Source: Flavobacterium sp. (GTDB taxonomy: Bacteria > Bacteroidota > Bacteroidia > Flavobacteriales > Flavobacteriaceae). From it: DNA of 64,000 nucleotides. The notes beneath the pieces are model-generated. The model did no database searches. It was given only the letters and a program-made list of their open reading frames with translations, and had not been told where the DNA came from. Location of the stretch: assembly GCA_014379405.1 (NCBI GenBank), contig JACMLU010000027.1:1-64000 (forward strand), read 5' to 3'. Made by a program: the position numbers and the translations under genes. Shown here piece after piece: positions 1 through 8,838 of the stretch (the stretch's first letter is position 1; each line of letters starts with the position of its first letter).

Positions 1-68
1 ACCAAAAAATGGTCGATGCCAATCCAAAATTGGGGATTAATCCTCAACCAGTTCTTAACTATATTTGA
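1..68 (+). CDS. C-terminal end of an unidentified gene that starts before the window
   Basis: One frame is open from the first bases to a TGA at 66-68. It would encode about 21 final residues ending in Pro-Val-Leu-Asn-Tyr-Ile. A weak stem-loop follows at 74-103, which fits a gene end. The piece is too short to name a family, and the downstream gene is on the other strand, so this would be the last gene of a plus-strand unit. It could also be a chance open frame. Confidence 0.4.
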   Translation, partial: QKMVDANPKLGINPQPVLNYI

Positions 69-73
69 AAAAA

Positions 74-110
74 GGGTTCAACTTTAATTAAAAAGTCAAA
101 CCCCAATATT
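74..110 (+). terminator. possible terminator after the partial first gene
   Basis: Two 12-base arms (74-85 and 92-103) can pair with two internal mismatches around a 6-base loop. A T-rich run follows shortly after. The hairpin lies just behind the stop at 66-68. Confidence 0.35.
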
Positions 111-194
111 TTTAAACTTACACACTTTTTAGGATAGTGTCTAATATAAGCACAAATTTTACCTAACAAATAATAACGGTAATGTTTTAAATAT

Positions 195-701
195 CTAAAT
201 TTTTATAAAAATATTGGTGTAATATTTCTTGCCTTCCGCATTTATTCTAATCGAAATTCCAAAATGAGTATAATCTCCTTCAATACATTGTTTATGTTCT
301 GGACTTTCCAACCAAGCAAAAAGAACTGCTTTAGGGGTACTATAATTATAAGCAATATTTTCTCCTACTCTTTTTGCGCCTAGATTTTCGATAATGTTTT
401 GTGATCGAGTGCTAAAATAATCATGATTAACCACATTATTATTTATCATATAATTATCGTGCTCTTCTGATTTTAATGAAACATAATTATTCTTTTCCAA
501 CGTTTTTAAACCAATGCTCACTCTATACGAATTTACAAGTGTCAATGTCTCGTTCTCTAAGGAATTGTATATATAAGTAGGAACTGCTGCTATCAGGAAT
601 GAAGCTGAAGGACTCTGTATTACTGGACTATCGGAAGAACAAGAATTTAAAAAATAAGCAACACTAAAAATTAATAATAACCTTGGAATTTTAAACTTCA
701 T
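195..701 (-). CDS. CAP-domain (SCP/PR-1-like) lipoprotein
   Basis: This 168-residue protein starts with a lysine-containing signal peptide and a lipobox ending in Asn-Ser-Cys-Ser (about residue 21), so it should be a membrane-anchored lipoprotein. The rest matches the CAP/SCP fold: a helix ending in N-x-Y-R, a HxxYM motif, an N-H-D-Y-F segment, a G-E-N-I-A motif, W-L-x-S-P-x-H, and a final T-H-F-G-I strand. These are the usual CAP signatures, with the two pocket histidines present. Bacterial CAP proteins have no single agreed function. The next gene upstream (966-1466) is a clear paralogue, so the pair arose by tandem duplication. Each gene appears to have its own promoter and terminator. Confidence 0.85.
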   Translation of the reverse strand: MKFKIPRLLLIFSVAYFLNSCSSDSPVIQSPSASFLIAAVPTYIYNSLENETLTLVNSYRVSIGLKTLEKNNYVSLKSEEHDNYMINNNVVNHDYFSTRSQNIIENLGAKRVGENIAYNYSTPKAVLFAWLESPEHKQCIEGDYTHFGISIRINAEGKKYYTNIFIKI

Positions 702-911
702 ATAAGTAAAAGAAATAAGTCAAAAGTAGATTGATAGTAAACCACTTAAAAAATTTGTAATTAACTGAAATGGGATTGATTAGAAAGCTAATCCTAATTT
801 ATTAATCAACAAAATACCAAATTTGACCGATGAACTACACAGCTTTTAAATTTTAGGATGTAATTTTCTTATATGATATAAATATTTCAAAATCAATAAA
901 TTATAAAAAAC

Positions 912-940
912 TAAAAAACTGCCCTTATGAGAGGCAGTTT
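912..940 (-). terminator. terminator of the second CAP gene
   Basis: Perfect 8-base arms at 916-923 and 933-940 with a 9-base loop; the A-run before the left arm is a U-tract on the minus strand. It lies 26 bases beyond the stop of the gene at 966-1466. Confidence 0.7.
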
Positions 941-965
941 CTAAACTAAAACCAAAAAAAATTAC

Positions 966-1466
966 TTATATTTTTGCAAAGATATTTGTATAATATTTTT
1001 TACCATCTGCACTAACTCTTATAGAAAGTCCAAAATGTGTAAAATTGCCTTCTATGTTTTGTTTGTGACTTGAACTTTTCAACCAAGCATCCAAGGCAGC
1101 TTTTGGTGAATTGTAATTGTAGGCAATATTTTCACTTACGCTTTTAGCACCCAAAACTTTCATAATATTTTCTGAACGAGAAACAAAATCATTATGGTTT
1201 ACCACGTTGTTGGCTATCATATAGTGATCGTGTTCTTCAGATTTATATGAAATGTGATTGATTTCTTTTAATTCATTTAAACCAATGCTAACTCTGTATG
1301 CATTTATCAAAGTCATTGTCTCGATTTCAGTTGAATTATATGTATATGTCATTGCTTGCTGAGATGTTGCTGAAGAAGTAGCGTCTTCGGAACTATCAGA
1401 TGAACATGAATTCATAGTGAATATTACTGCAACTAGCAACAATACACGAAGTAATTTTGATTTCAT
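966..1466 (-). CDS. CAP-domain lipoprotein, paralogue of the 195-701 gene
   Basis: I place the start at 1466 (166 residues), although the frame stays open to 1583. Starting at 1466 the protein begins Met-Lys-Ser-Lys and runs directly into a hydrophobic signal peptide with a lipobox Met-Asn-Ser-Cys; the longer version would bury it. The CAP motifs are all present: S-E-E-H-D-H-Y-M, V-N-H-N-D, S-E-N-I-A-Y-N, W-L-K-S-S-x-H and T-H-F-G-L. It is very similar to its downstream neighbour along the whole length, with most differences in the spacer between lipobox and domain. The role of such surface CAP lipoproteins in Bacteroidota is unknown. Confidence 0.87.
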   Translation of the reverse strand: MKSKLLRVLLLVAVIFTMNSCSSDSSEDATSSATSQQAMTYTYNSTEIETMTLINAYRVSIGLNELKEINHISYKSEEHDHYMIANNVVNHNDFVSRSENIMKVLGAKSVSENIAYNYNSPKAALDAWLKSSSHKQNIEGNFTHFGLSIRVSADGKKYYTNIFAKI

Positions 1467-1756
1467 AATAAAAAGTAGATTAGGTTTAAAGTAGATTGTG
1501 GGGCAAACTTCTTTAATATTGATATTGTAAGAACTTCTGTTATTTGTTTTGTAAATATATAACAAACATCGTTTAAATGACAAATAAAATCGATGAAATA
1601 CGCAAAATAAAAAATTAAAATATATTTTTCTTACAACAATTAAATAAATCTAATTAAAAAAATGTAATAATTACTCTATCAGTGAATGATAGAAATTTAA
1701 AAGCAAAAAAAGGAATAAGAAATAGGTCCAAAAGTAAAGTTCAGAAAATAGAATGC
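1467..1756. other. intergenic region, no gene seen
   Basis: About 290 very AT-rich bases between the CAP gene and the cmk terminator. It should contain the minus-strand promoter of the CAP gene. I see no RNA gene, repeat or convincing short reading frame. Confidence 0.5.
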
Positions 1757-1784
1757 AAAAAAAAGCCCCGTGATTTCACAGGGC
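1757..1784 (-). terminator. terminator behind cmk
   Basis: GC-rich arms at 1765-1772 and 1777-1784 with one mismatch and an ATTT loop, next to an A-run that is a U-tract on the minus strand. It sits 25 bases beyond the cmk stop. Confidence 0.75.
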
Positions 1785-1808
1785 AAATAAAATATAGAAA
1801 TACAAATT

Positions 1809-2492
1809 TTAAATATTGACCAATTTCAATACTTTTTCAAATTGCTCTTGTTTTGTAATATTAGAATTGTCAAATTCTAATGCATCTTTAGCTTTTACAA
1901 GCGGTGAATCATCACGATGGGTATCAATGTAATCGCGTTCTTCAATATTCTTTAAAACATCTTCAAAGGTAGAAACAGTGTCCCCTTTTTCTTTTAACTC
2001 CTTAAACCTTCTTTGAGCACGAGTATTTGCACTAGCGTTCATGAATATTTTGAGTTCGGCTTCTGGGAAAACTACGGTTCCTATATCTCTACCATCCATT
2101 ACGATGCCTTTATTTTTACCCATTTCTTGTTGTTGTTCCACAAGTTTAGATCGAACTTCGGGTATTTCGGCCACTTTACTAACAAAATTAGAAACATCGA
2201 GAGTACGAATTTGCTGTTCCACATTGGTTTCATTCAAATACATTTCTGAAAAGCCTAAATCGGGATTGAATTGGAACACTAATTTAATGTAAGGCAAACT
2301 ATTGATTAGTGATTCAACATCAAAAAACTCTTTGCCAATGTAACCGTTTTGCATCGCAAAGAAAGCTACGGCACGATACATGGCTCCTGTATCAACATAA
2401 ACATAACCCAAGTGTTTGGCTAATTCTTTTGCCAAAGTGCTTTTGCCTGTCGATGAAAATCCGTCTATTGCTATGATAATTTTTTTGTCCAA
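1809..2492 (-). CDS. cmk: cytidylate kinase
   Basis: Cytidylate kinase phosphorylates CMP and dCMP to the diphosphates with ATP in the cytoplasm. The 227-residue length is normal. The P-loop is at residues 10-18 (G-F-S-S-T-G-K-S-T; most families have a Gly-Pro variant), followed by the V-D-T-G-A-M-Y-R-A substrate motif near residue 33. A M-D-G-R-D-I-G-T motif is near residue 130, and a conserved arginine-rich lid with R-D-Y-I-D-T-x-R-x-x-S-P-L closes the C-terminal half. It lies 7 bases downstream of porQ on the same strand, an arrangement I recall from other flavobacteria, so the two are probably co-transcribed. Confidence 0.95.
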   Translation of the reverse strand: MDKKIIIAIDGFSSTGKSTLAKELAKHLGYVYVDTGAMYRAVAFFAMQNGYIGKEFFDVESLINSLPYIKLVFQFNPDLGFSEMYLNETNVEQQIRTLDVSNFVSKVAEIPEVRSKLVEQQQEMGKNKGIVMDGRDIGTVVFPEAELKIFMNASANTRAQRRFKELKEKGDTVSTFEDVLKNIEERDYIDTHRDDSPLVKAKDALEFDNSNITKQEQFEKVLKLVNI

Positions 2493-2499
2493 AATAATA

Positions 2500-3519
2500 T
2501 TATTGTAAGTTTACGGTTAAACCAAACAAACTTGTGTTAGCTGCTAAAGTGTATCTCGAGTACGAATAGTTAAATTTCAATTTATTGAGTTTCAATCCAA
2601 ATCCAATCGAAATACCAGAAAAATTTCTTTGTTCCAAAATTAGTAATTCTTCGGCTCTTCTGAAATTATATCCTAATCTAATATTGAACGATTTTTTGGG
2701 GAAAAGTTCCGCACCAAAAATCACGTGGCGTAATGCATTCCCAAATACAGATACTTTTTTATCACTAGAACTCCCATCGATAGATGATTGTGCTTGGTTT
2801 GGATTCGAAAAAGAAATATTCCATTGCTGCAAATTATCCAACGTAAGATGCCAACGCAGTGGTACGTTTTCTAATTCTTGCGAAACACCTGCCATAATTT
2901 CTAATGGTAATTTTTCATTCAACCCATTATAGGTTGTAAACTGCGTTCCAATATTTCGAACCACAAAAGCCCAATTGACATCATTGGCTTCATCAATAAA
3001 AATTGCTCCCAAATCGACTGCTCCACCTATGGAATTATAACTTTCCAAAGTTGACGAAATAAGTTTTCCATTGGCTCCCAAAAACAAATTGGTATAAGGA
3101 ACATTATAGGCATATCCAAAAGAAAGGGACATTTCACTACCTGTAAATTGAGATGTGGCTTCACCATTTTCGTCATAACCATCAAATTTCCCATAATTTA
3201 CATAATTGACTCCCACTTGAAAAGTCTGCAAATGACGATCATAGGTATAAGCATAGGAAGCTGTTCCGTAGCTCACTTCACCAAAATAGCTCCCATAATT
3301 CAACGCCAGTTGATTGTCCATTTCAGGATTTATCGTGGCTGGATTAAAATGAACTTGATTGACGTCGTTGTCGTAAATAGTAATCGTTTTTCCTCCCATA
3401 GCAGCTTGCCTTGGTGAAGTAACCAAATTTAAAAACTGATAGGTATATTTCCCTCCAATTTGACCGTATGTCACGGCGCAAAACGAAAATAAAAGAAATA
3501 ATAAAAGTTTTTTTGGCAT
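2500..3519 (-). CDS. porQ: type IX secretion system protein PorQ
   Basis: This 339-residue protein has a short signal peptide ending near Thr-Tyr-Gly-Gln, then a PorQ-like beta-barrel: the N-terminal G-G-K-Y-T-Y-Q-F-L motif, S-P-R-Q-A-A-M-G-G, and an H-F-N-P-A-T-I-N-P motif near residue 58. It ends in a hydrophobic beta-strand finishing Val-Asn-Leu-Gln, as outer-membrane proteins do. PorQ belongs to the outer-membrane attachment complex of type IX secretion (with PorU, PorV and PorZ), which anchors cargo to the surface. The window holds a plausible cargo: the hydrolase at 19857-21695 ends in a type IX sorting domain. The gene precedes cmk with a 7-base gap and lies downstream of lon's 3' hairpin. 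Confidence 0.85.
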   Translation of the reverse strand: MPKKLLLFLLFSFCAVTYGQIGGKYTYQFLNLVTSPRQAAMGGKTITIYDNDVNQVHFNPATINPEMDNQLALNYGSYFGEVSYGTASYAYTYDRHLQTFQVGVNYVNYGKFDGYDENGEATSQFTGSEMSLSFGYAYNVPYTNLFLGANGKLISSTLESYNSIGGAVDLGAIFIDEANDVNWAFVVRNIGTQFTTYNGLNEKLPLEIMAGVSQELENVPLRWHLTLDNLQQWNISFSNPNQAQSSIDGSSSDKKVSVFGNALRHVIFGAELFPKKSFNIRLGYNFRRAEELLILEQRNFSGISIGFGLKLNKLKFNYSYSRYTLAANTSLFGLTVNLQ

Positions 3520-3632
3520 ACTTAAAAGGACTATTCGGTATTGTAAAACGCAAATGCGAAGATAAAATTATAATGATATAAATTCTTGTTTTTCCAGCCG
3601 AAGTTTCGAAACGAATTTTCAACCAAAATAAA

Positions 3633-3662
3633 AATTCCATCCTGAAGTTTCAGAATGGAATT
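3633..3662 (-). terminator. terminator behind lon
   Basis: A hairpin of two 8-base arms (3633-3640 and 3655-3662), extended by an inner CTGA/TCAG stem, with A-rich sequence on its left side that becomes U-rich on the minus strand. It separates lon from porQ. Confidence 0.65.
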
Positions 3663-3683
3663 GATATAAATTAAAAGTAGAGT

Positions 3684-6134
3684 CTATAATACTTTTGCGT
3701 TTTTAGCCTTTTGATCAGTGATGGCAATTTTCAGCACATCACTCATCTCCTTGACATAATGAAAGGCCAATCCTTCGATATATTCTGGTTTAATTTCGTC
3801 GATATCGCTTTTGTTTTCGTGGCACAGGATAATTTCTTTGATGTTGGCTCTTTTGGCCGCCAAAATCTTTTCTTTTATACCGCCCACAGGCAATACTTTT
3901 CCACGTAAGGTAATTTCGCCTGTCATCGCTAATCCTTTCTTCACTTTCTTTTGCGTAAGCACCGAAACTAAAGAAGTCAACATAGCGATTCCCGCACTTG
4001 GGCCGTCTTTTGGAGTGGCTCCTTCTGGTACGTGTAAATGAATATTGTATTTAGATAATATTTCTTGGTTTAAACCCAATAACTCGGTATTGGCTTTAAT
4101 ATATTCCATAGCTATCGTCGCCGATTCCTTCATCACGTTTCCTAAATTCCCCGTAATGGTCATCGTTCCTTTCCCCGGAGAAATCAAGGATTCTATAAAA
4201 AGAATGTCTCCACCAACACTTGTCCAGGCCAAACCTGTCACCACACCGGCAACATCATTGCTTTCGTATTTGTCTCTTTCCAATCTTGGAATTCCAAGTA
4301 CTTTTACAATGTCTTCATCGGTTACTTTCTTGTTGTATTCCTCCTCCATTGCAATGGATTTGGCAGCATTTCGAATCACTTGCGCAATTTTGGCTTCCAA
4401 ACCACGAACGCCAGATTCACGAGTATATCCTTCTACGATTTTTTCCAGTTGTTTTTTTCCAATGGACAAATGTTTGATTGTCAAACCGTGCTCTTTCAAT
4501 TGTCTTGGAAACAAGTGTTGACGGGCAATTTCCACTTTTTCTTCAATCGTGTAACCCGACATTTTGATGATTTCCATCCTGTCTCGCAATGCAGGTTGAA
4601 TCTCAGCCATATTATTTGATGTGGCAATAAACATCACTTTCGATAAATCGTAACCCATTTCCAAGAAATTGTCATAGAACGAATTGTTTTGTTCCGGATC
4701 CAAGACTTCCAACAATGCCGAAGAAGGATCTCCTTGATGACTATTGGATAATTTGTCTATTTCATCCAGAACAAAAACAGGATTTGAGGTTCCCGCTTTT
4801 TTCAAACTTTGGATTATTCTTCCTGGCATTGCTCCAATATAGGTTTTTCTATGTCCACGAATTTCAGCTTCGTCACGCAAACCACCTAAAGAAATTCTAA
4901 CATATTCTCTACCCAAAGCTTCGGCAACAGATTTTCCAATAGATGTTTTTCCAACACCTGGAGGCCCTGTCAAGCAGATAATTGGTGACTTCATATCATT
5001 TCGCAATTTCAAGACTGCCAAATGTTCTATCATTCTTTTCTTTACGTCTTCCAATCCAAAATGATCTCTGTCGAGAATTTTTTGGGCACGTTTCAAATCG
5101 AAATTGTCTTTGGAATATTCGTTCCAAGGCAAATCCAAAAACAACTCCAAATAATTTCTTTGAATGCCAAAATCAGGTGCTTGTGGATTCATTCTGCGCA
5201 TTTTAGACAATTCCTTCTCGAAATGTTTTTGCGTGGTTTCGTCCCATTTTTTGGTTTTGGCTTTAACACTCATTTCGTCCATTTCCTCTTCCTGAGAAAC
5301 ACCACCCAATTCTTCTTGAATGGTTTTCATCTGTTGGTGAAGGAAATATTCACGTTGTTGTTGGTCTAAATCAAAACGCACTTTAGATTGAATATCGTTC
5401 TTCAATTCGAGTTTTTGTAACTCCAAATTCATATAACGAAGCGTTTCAAGTGCTCTTTCTTTCAATGAATTTATCGATAACAAGTTTTGTTTTTCCTCCA
5501 CTGACAACGCCATATTGGAAGTCACAAAATTGATTAAAAACGATTGACTTTCAATGTTTTTAATGGCAAATGTAGCTTCGCTTGGAATATTCGGATTTTC
5601 TTTAATAATTTGAATCGCTAATTCTCTTACTGAGTCAAGAATAGCCAAAAATTCGGTATCTTTTTTTCCTGGCCTTTTCTCGGTTACATCTTTAATACTA
5701 GCAGTAAAATAAGGATTTTCAGAAACTAATGATTCTATTTGGAAACGTTTTTTTCCTTGAAGAATAACGGTAACATTGCCATCAGGCATTTTTAGAACGC
5801 GCAAAATTCGGGCTACCGTACCTATTTTGTGAATGTCATTTTTTGATGGATCTTCTACTTCTTCATTCTTTTGAGCAACAACTCCAATAATTTTTCCAGC
5901 TGCATAGGCATCATTGATTAATTTTATGGATTTATCACGTCCGGCTGTGATTGGAATGACAACACCTGGAAACAAAACCATATTGCGCAATGGCAAAATA
6001 GGTAATGAATCAGGCAATTCTTCATTATTCATCTCCTCCTCATCTTCTGGAGTTAATAATGGAATTAATTCGGTTTCGGTATCAAATTCTTGAAGTGACA
6101 GATTGTCAAGAGTGTGTATTTTATGATTTGACAT
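3684..6134 (-). CDS. lon: ATP-dependent protease Lon
   Basis: Lon is a cytosolic hexameric AAA+ serine protease that degrades misfolded and regulatory proteins. The 816 residues follow the LonA order: an N-terminal substrate domain (L-P-I-L-P-L-R near residue 43), a coiled-coil linker with Y-F-L-H-Q-Q-M-K, an AAA+ module with Walker A G-P-P-G-V-G-K-T and Walker B V-F-V-L-D-E-I-D, and a C-terminal protease domain. The catalytic serine is Ser713 in P-K-D-G-P-S-A-G and the partner lysine should be Lys756 in G-G-I-K-E-K. An acidic N-terminal stretch (residues 26-37) is typical for Bacteroidota versions. It is flanked by its own terminator and an upstream AT-rich promoter region. Confidence 0.97.
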   Translation of the reverse strand: MSNHKIHTLDNLSLQEFDTETELIPLLTPEDEEEMNNEELPDSLPILPLRNMVLFPGVVIPITAGRDKSIKLINDAYAAGKIIGVVAQKNEEVEDPSKNDIHKIGTVARILRVLKMPDGNVTVILQGKKRFQIESLVSENPYFTASIKDVTEKRPGKKDTEFLAILDSVRELAIQIIKENPNIPSEATFAIKNIESQSFLINFVTSNMALSVEEKQNLLSINSLKERALETLRYMNLELQKLELKNDIQSKVRFDLDQQQREYFLHQQMKTIQEELGGVSQEEEMDEMSVKAKTKKWDETTQKHFEKELSKMRRMNPQAPDFGIQRNYLELFLDLPWNEYSKDNFDLKRAQKILDRDHFGLEDVKKRMIEHLAVLKLRNDMKSPIICLTGPPGVGKTSIGKSVAEALGREYVRISLGGLRDEAEIRGHRKTYIGAMPGRIIQSLKKAGTSNPVFVLDEIDKLSNSHQGDPSSALLEVLDPEQNNSFYDNFLEMGYDLSKVMFIATSNNMAEIQPALRDRMEIIKMSGYTIEEKVEIARQHLFPRQLKEHGLTIKHLSIGKKQLEKIVEGYTRESGVRGLEAKIAQVIRNAAKSIAMEEEYNKKVTDEDIVKVLGIPRLERDKYESNDVAGVVTGLAWTSVGGDILFIESLISPGKGTMTITGNLGNVMKESATIAMEYIKANTELLGLNQEILSKYNIHLHVPEGATPKDGPSAGIAMLTSLVSVLTQKKVKKGLAMTGEITLRGKVLPVGGIKEKILAAKRANIKEIILCHENKSDIDEIKPEYIEGLAFHYVKEMSDVLKIAITDQKAKNAKVL

Positions 6135-6271
6135 ATTATATTTTAAGTCTTTTTGTCATTAGTTATATTCAATGATTAACAAATATAAGATATCAAATTA
6201 ATAAATTTTAATAAAATCAATCTAATCCACCTAATATTTGCTTGGTATTAAAAAGTGACAATCATCATGCC

Positions 6272-6299
6272 AAAAAAAATCCGCTAAAAGAAGCGGATT
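6272..6299 (-). terminator. terminator behind the two-repeat lipoprotein
   Basis: Perfect 8-base arms at 6278-6285 and 6292-6299, loop of six, with a run of eight A on the left (a U-tract on the minus strand). It lies 25 bases past the stop of the 6325-7290 gene. Confidence 0.75.
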
Positions 6300-6324
6300 G
6301 GATAATTATTTCGAATATTTAAAA

Positions 6325-7290
6325 TTATGGCAACTCTACACTAAAAGCACCTGAAGAAATCGTTTTGGTATTGCCCGTAGTAAAATTTTTGACTACAGCA
6401 TTGAAAGTCCCCGTTATTTGTGTTGCCGTTTTTGAAGTAATGGTAATTGAACCTGAATTGGCATTGTATAAAATATTACTAATATGACAGCTTGAAGTAA
6501 CAGGTTCGCCAAATATACCCGTAATCTGATGGGTACCCACTGATAAAGATTGTGCAATGGATATACTAATACTATCTCCATTAGTTTTTTTACCTACAAT
6601 ACTATAATAAGGATTAACGCCAAATGGTACCACAGCAGCAACATCAATATTGTTTTCAACAAATTCGGTTCCATCTAGCTTAGCATAAAAGGTATCTGCA
6701 TCTAAACCAAAATTATCATCCGTGAAAGGAATATCTGTAAAAGAACCATTAGTAAATACTTTTGTTTCAATACTTGTTCCTGTAAGGTCTTTAAATTTTA
6801 CTCCCGTAAACTGAAATGTTCCTGATATTTTTTTATTGATAACATCAATTTTAGAAATGGTAATCGAGGCCGTATCAGTATATCCGGGAAAATCTGAAGC
6901 ACCTCCAGAATCTTTCTCATCGGCACTAAATGGTTCTGTTCCATTAGATGGCATATAGGCTATGCCCATCATTCCTCCTGCTACACTAATACTTTTCCAA
7001 GTATAAGTTCCTACTTTGTTAAATGGTGCTGGTAATCCGATTTGTACCAACTCTCCACTGGGTGTTTTGAGTCCCGATATGGCAATATAACTATCGTTTA
7101 CAATTGCTTGAACAGTGTTCGCCACGAAAGTTTTTCCATCAAAATCTACCTTAAAAACTCCAGTAGTTGTTCCAGGATTTGGGATTGTATCTAATAATGC
7201 GGGATCCAAAGGTTCAATCTCTCCACAGGAATTCAAACAAAATGTTACAATTATAATGAAGGGTAAAATAAAAAATTGAATTTTTCTCAT
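6325..7290 (-). CDS. lipoprotein with two DUF6252-like repeats
   Basis: This 321-residue protein has a signal peptide and a lipobox Leu-Asn-Ser-Cys-Gly at about residue 22, so it is predicted to be a lipoprotein. After a short Pro/Thr linker there are two copies of a similar beta-rich unit, at about residues 45-175 and 200-320. Each begins with a F/L-D-G-x-x-F-V motif, continues with a Y-x-x-I-x-G strand followed by hydrophilic I-x-I strands, contains a G-T-Y/H turn, and ends in a G-T-F-N/Q-F/A motif. This resembles the DUF6252 family, common in Flavobacteriia and of unknown function. Two repeats in one chain suggest internal duplication. The gene stands alone, between lon and a transporter gene on the same strand. 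Confidence 0.6.
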   Translation of the reverse strand: MRKIQFFILPFIIIVTFCLNSCGEIEPLDPALLDTIPNPGTTTGVFKVDFDGKTFVANTVQAIVNDSYIAISGLKTPSGELVQIGLPAPFNKVGTYTWKSISVAGGMMGIAYMPSNGTEPFSADEKDSGGASDFPGYTDTASITISKIDVINKKISGTFQFTGVKFKDLTGTSIETKVFTNGSFTDIPFTDDNFGLDADTFYAKLDGTEFVENNIDVAAVVPFGVNPYYSIVGKKTNGDSISISIAQSLSVGTHQITGIFGEPVTSSCHISNILYNANSGSITITSKTATQITGTFNAVVKNFTTGNTKTISSGAFSVELP

Positions 7291-7396
7291 ATTTGTTTGT
7301 TTTATTCAACAAATATAGATTTTTAAAAATTTAAATGGAGACTTTTGGATAATAATTTTAACAGTATTATTCACAGTAATAAATCCATTAAAAAAT

Positions 7397-8722
7397 TTAG
7401 TTTAACTTCTCTATTTTGGGCACTCTTTTCAATAAAATAACTCCCGTAATAAAAAAGACTGCTAAAAATACAATGGCAAATCTTGGGCTTCCTGTAATTT
7501 GATCAATGATTCCATAAATACACATCCCAATTACGATTCCAATTTTTTCAGCTACATCATAAAAACTAAAAAATGAAGCGGTATCCTCGGTTTCGGGCAA
7601 CAATTTAGAATAAGTGGAGCGAGACAAAGACTGAATTCCTCCCATAACCAATCCAACTAAACTTGCCATAATGTAGAAATGCAATGGTAAAACAATAAAA
7701 TAAGCTGCTGTACAAAGTAAAACCCAAAAACCGTTAATCACGATCAAGATTGGTATATTTCCGAATTTAGCCGAAGCTCTTGATGTCAAAAAAGCTCCCA
7801 AAACCGCTAACAATTGAATCAATAAAATACAGACAATCAACCCAGTTGTGCTTTCTTCCTTGGAAGACCAAGCAATTTCTTGTGCCCCAAAATAAGTTGC
7901 AACAATCATCACGGTTTGAACAGCCATACTATACACAAAGAAACTGCCTAAATATCGTTTTAAAGAAATATTGTCTTCTAATAATGCCCAAACTTTCTTC
8001 AATTCTTTGAAACCATTAAAAATGACATCTTTAGTTACTTTTTGACCCTCATTTTTATTTCCTTTAGGCAAAAAATAATACGAATACTGACTAAAAAGGA
8101 TCCACCAAACTCCTACCATTACAAAAGAATAGCGCATAGCCTTCATAGCTGCTTCACCACTAGTTCCAGAAATTCCAAAAAGATTAGGTTTCATTATCAT
8201 TGCCAAATTGACAATCAATAAAAGTACACTTCCAATGTAGCCCAAAGAATATCCTTTTGCGCTGATTTTATCCTGTTGTTCCGGAAAAGCAATATCCGGC
8301 AAATAAGAATTATAAAATACCAAACTACCCCAAAAACCAATCAATCCAAAGAAGTAAAAGAATAAACCAACGTATATATTTTCAAGGTTAAACCAATATA
8401 AACCCATACAGGACAAAGCTCCCATATAGCAAAAGAATTTCATAAATGATTTTTTGTTTCCCACATAATCGGCAATTCCTGAGAGCAAAGGCGAGATGAA
8501 TGCAACGAGTAAAAATGCAGCCGCAGTCACAAAACTTATCAAGGCCGAATTTTTTAAGGTTAGCCCAAAAACATCAATGTAATGACTTTGATCGCTAAAC
8601 AAAGATTCAAAAAAGATGGGAAAAACAGCCGATGAAATTACTAATGGATAAACTGAATTTGCCCAATCATAAAATGCCCAAGCGTTTAACAATTTAGGAC
8701 TTCCTTTTTCTAGTATTTTCAT
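7397..8722 (-). CDS. MFS transporter, UMF1 (Atg22-like) family
   Basis: An inner-membrane transporter with about 12 hydrophobic segments. I place the start at 8722 (441 residues); the frame is open to 8755, but only the later Met gives the usual UMF1 N-terminus with N-A-W-A-F-Y-D-W-A-N-S near residue 15. Other family signs are the A-D-Y-x-G-N-K-K loop between helices 2 and 3, the cytoplasmic central loop, and G-G-I-Q-S-L-S-R-S in the second half. Eukaryotic Atg22 exports amino acids from vacuoles. Bacterial members are unassigned, so the substrate is not known. It stands alone, 84 bases from the next gene. Confidence 0.8.
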   Translation of the reverse strand: MKILEKGSPKLLNAWAFYDWANSVYPLVISSAVFPIFFESLFSDQSHYIDVFGLTLKNSALISFVTAAAFLLVAFISPLLSGIADYVGNKKSFMKFFCYMGALSCMGLYWFNLENIYVGLFFYFFGLIGFWGSLVFYNSYLPDIAFPEQQDKISAKGYSLGYIGSVLLLIVNLAMIMKPNLFGISGTSGEAAMKAMRYSFVMVGVWWILFSQYSYYFLPKGNKNEGQKVTKDVIFNGFKELKKVWALLEDNISLKRYLGSFFVYSMAVQTVMIVATYFGAQEIAWSSKEESTTGLIVCILLIQLLAVLGAFLTSRASAKFGNIPILIVINGFWVLLCTAAYFIVLPLHFYIMASLVGLVMGGIQSLSRSTYSKLLPETEDTASFFSFYDVAEKIGIVIGMCIYGIIDQITGSPRFAIVFLAVFFITGVILLKRVPKIEKLN

Positions 8723-8838
8723 CTTTGCTTTTTTAATTGTGCCAAATATAATCAAAAAACTATTGTACTAAAATCCAATTAATTTTTCTAGCATTAAGAA
8801 ATTACCAAGAATTTCAAACTCTTTTTTTTTTATAGAAA

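Noticed and set aside
1467..1583. Longer start for the second CAP gene
   Set aside because: It would place 39 residues before a typical lipoprotein signal peptide.
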